Positions 5,979 through 7,363 of a stretch of DNA of 7,363 nt are shown in pieces. Where the stretch lies: contig SKZG01000321.1 in the NCBI GenBank assembly GCA_007127495.1, positions 1 to 7,363 on the forward strand. Direction: 5' to 3'. Source of the stretch: Planctomycetales bacterium. Lineage in GTDB: Bacteria; Planctomycetota; Planctomycetia; Pirellulales; Thermoguttaceae. A program made the translations under genes and the position numbers. Position 1 is the stretch's first letter. Each line of letters begins with the position of its first letter. Under the pieces are notes generated by a model. It was not told the origin of the DNA. It saw nothing but the letters and a program-made list of their open reading frames with translations, and searched no databases.

Positions 5979-6020
5979 AGCGTTGGGCTCTTCCGTTTCC
6001 ACGTGCGGGCCGCTTTAATG
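5973..6020. repeat. Inverted repeat spanning the SDR stop codon
   Basis: TTAAAGCG (5975-5982) is the exact reverse complement of CGCTTTAA (6011-6018), with a 28-nt loop. One G-T and one further C-G pair extend it to 10 bp. The TAA stop (5976-5978) lies in the left arm. There is no T-run after it, so it is not a typical Rho-independent terminator; it may mark the boundary of an inserted repeat. Confidence 0.35.
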
Positions 6021-6052
6021 TAGCAGGCACACGCCGTGTGCCGTCCGGACGG
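6020..6052. repeat. Tandem-palindrome intergenic repeat (REP-like)
   Basis: GGCACACGCCGTGTGCC (6026-6042) is a perfect odd-length palindrome with 8-bp arms around C6034. It abuts and overlaps by two bases a second perfect palindrome, CCGTCCGGACGG (6041-6052). The motif TAGCAGGCACACGCCGTGTGCC looks like a second repeat family that I recall between planctomycete genes. No T-tract follows, so termination is not its obvious role. It could act as an mRNA stability or attenuation element between the SDR and dehydrogenase genes. Confidence 0.55.
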
Positions 6053-6095
6053 GCCAGGATTTGGCGTGTACGATCCACAATAGACCAAGATTCGC

Positions 6096-6101
6096 AAGGA
6101 G
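6096..6101 (+). promoter_or_regulatory. Shine-Dalgarno of the nucleotide-sugar dehydrogenase
   Basis: AAGGAG lies 11 nt before the ATG at 6113. The spacing is slightly long, but the motif is the best in the interval and supports this start. Confidence 0.6.
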
Positions 6102-6112
6102 TTCAACACTCG

Positions 6113-7363
6113 ATGGCTACAAAGGACCACGAAACCGCCGCCTCCCTCCAGCAAAAAATCGACCAGAAGACGGCCCTGGTGGGCATCATCGGACTGGGGT
6201 ATGTTGGGTTGCCCCTGGTCAGAGCGTTCGAGGCCGCGGGATTTCGCACCTTGGGGTTCGACGTCGATCCGTCCAAAATTGAGCGGCTCCGTGCCGGCCA
6301 TAGTTACATCGAGCATATCCCCGGCGAATGGATCGGGCGTTGCGTGGCCAAGGGCACCTTCGACCCCACGGCCGACATGGGTCGGCTGGCCGAGGCCGAC
6401 GCGCTGCTGATTTGCGTGCCCACCCCGCTTTCCGACAGCCGCGACCCCGATCTCAGCTACGTCGAACAGACGACGCAAAAGATCGCCCGAACACTACGGC
6501 CCGGGCAGCTTGTGGTGCTCGAGAGCACGACGTATCCGGGCACCACGCGCGACGTCATGCTGCCGATCCTCGCCGCGACGGGGCTCGTCGTGGGGCGGGA
6601 GTTCTTCCTGGCCTATTCGCCGGAGCGCGAGGACCCAGGCAACCCGACCTACTCGGCCGAAAGAATACCGAAGGTCGTCGGCGGGATCGATTCGGCCAGT
6701 TCCGAGTTGGCGGCGGCCCTGTACCGCCATGCCGTGGTGCAGGTGGTGCCGGTGAACTCCTGCGAGGTGGCCGAGGCCTCGAAAATCCTCGAAAACACCT
6801 ACCGTTCCGTGAACATCGCCATGGTCAACGAGCTGAAGATGCTGTTCGACCGGCTGGGCATCGACGTGTGGCAGGTGATCGAGGCCGCCAAGACCAAACC
6901 GTTCGGCTTTCAGGCGTTTTACCCCGGGCCGGGGCTGGGGGGGCACTGCATTCCCATCGATCCGTTCTACCTGAGCTGGGTCGCGAGGAAGCACGGCATT
7001 CCCACACGCTTCATCGAGTTGGCCGGCGAGATCAACACGGGCATGCCGCGATACGTGATCGGCCGGCTCATGGAGGCGCTGAACCAGCACAGCAAGCCGC
7101 TGAAAGGCAGCGCCGTTTGCGTGTTGGGCGTGGCCTACAAGCGCGACGTGGACGATACCCGCGAAAGCCCGTCCTTCGAGCTGATCGAACGTCTTCTGGC
7201 GGCCGGCGCCCGGGTCACCTACAGCGATCCTCACGTGCCGCAACTGCCGCCGAAGCGCGATTACGACTTTTCCGGCTGGACCAGTATGCCGCTGACCCCG
7301 GATTTCCTGGCCGCACAAGACGCCGTCATTGTCGCCACGGACCATTCTGCGTACGATTACGAG
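6113..7363 (+). CDS. wbpA: UDP-N-acetyl-D-glucosamine 6-dehydrogenase-like nucleotide sugar dehydrogenase (WbpA/WecC family), C-terminus cut
   Basis: Oxidises C6 of a UDP-N-acetylhexosamine twice, using two NAD+, to give the UDP-aminouronic acid used in O-antigen or exopolysaccharide synthesis; cytoplasmic. The 417 visible residues hold the N-terminal NAD domain with GLGYVGLPL (27-35), VPTPL (102-106), ESTTYPGTTRD (137-147) and the AYSPERE signature (167-173). The middle domain has SKILENTYRSVNIAMVNEL (223-241, with K224 and N228) and AKTKPFGFQAFYPGPGLGGH before the catalytic Cys279 in GGHCIPIDP. The C-terminal domain has LGVAYKRDVDDTRESP (338-353). FYPGPGLGGHCIPIDPFYLS and FIELAGEIN fit the WbpA subgroup better than UDP-glucose dehydrogenases, so the preferred substrate is probably UDP-GlcNAc; UDP-ManNAc is the main alternative. 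No key residue is missing. Family members reach about 430-445 residues, so only some 15-30 are lost at the window edge. It starts 134 bp after the SDR gene on the same strand. Confidence 0.9.
   Translation, partial: MATKDHETAASLQQKIDQKTALVGIIGLGYVGLPLVRAFEAAGFRTLGFDVDPSKIERLRAGHSYIEHIPGEWIGRCVAKGTFDPTADMGRLAEADALLICVPTPLSDSRDPDLSYVEQTTQKIARTLRPGQLVVLESTTYPGTTRDVMLPILAATGLVVGREFFLAYSPEREDPGNPTYSAERIPKVVGGIDSASSELAAALYRHAVVQVVPVNSCEVAEASKILENTYRSVNIAMVNELKMLFDRLGIDVWQVIEAAKTKPFGFQAFYPGPGLGGHCIPIDPFYLSWVARKHGIPTRFIELAGEINTGMPRYVIGRLMEALNQHSKPLKGSAVCVLGVAYKRDVDDTRESPSFELIERLLAAGARVTYSDPHVPQLPPKRDYDFSGWTSMPLTPDFLAAQDAVIVATDHSAYDYE

Noticed and set aside
6026..6052. Rho-independent terminator between the SDR and dehydrogenase genes
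   Set aside because: Stable hairpins are present, but GTCCGGACGGGCC follows instead of a T-run.
6494..7345. Open frame of 283 codons on the minus strand opposite the sugar dehydrogenase
   Set aside because: The plus strand carries the complete WbpA-type motif set. The antisense translation is His/Gly/Arg-rich without recognisable structure.

Overview
The window is GC-rich, double-membrane bacterial DNA. It probably comes from a planctomycete: the run of a giant periplasmic TPR protein, an ExbB-type channel carrying a cleavable signal peptide, and ExbD is familiar from that phylum, and the intergenic palindromes resemble repeats I recall as dispersed in planctomycete and verrucomicrobial genomes. 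This assignment is inference from gene content, not from a marker gene.

Left two-thirds (4522 down to 1, minus strand): a three-gene operon read leftwards. First comes a secreted protein of 1048 residues built almost entirely of TPR units, then an ExbB/TolQ/MotA-family proton-channel subunit, then an ExbD/TolR-family subunit cut by the window edge. The gaps are 45 and 15 nt, each downstream gene has its own Shine-Dalgarno, and no terminator lies between them. Together they look like a proton-motive-force-driven inner-membrane motor with a large periplasmic adaptor; its cargo or partner is unknown.

Middle (4523-4979): a divergent intergenic region of about 457 bp. It holds a GT-rich stretch, a large REP-like hairpin with a 17-bp stem, a TATAAT box facing the TPR operon, and three 19-bp tandem repeats in front of the rightward genes.

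Right third (4980-7363, plus strand): the start of a sugar-nucleotide cluster. An extended-SDR NAD-dependent epimerase/dehydratase/decarboxylase-like enzyme is followed, after 134 bp containing tandem palindromes, by a WbpA-type UDP-N-acetylhexosamine 6-dehydrogenase lacking only its extreme C-terminus. These two would supply an activated amino-uronic acid or a derivative of it for surface polysaccharide. No mobile element, CRISPR array, tRNA or rRNA is visible.
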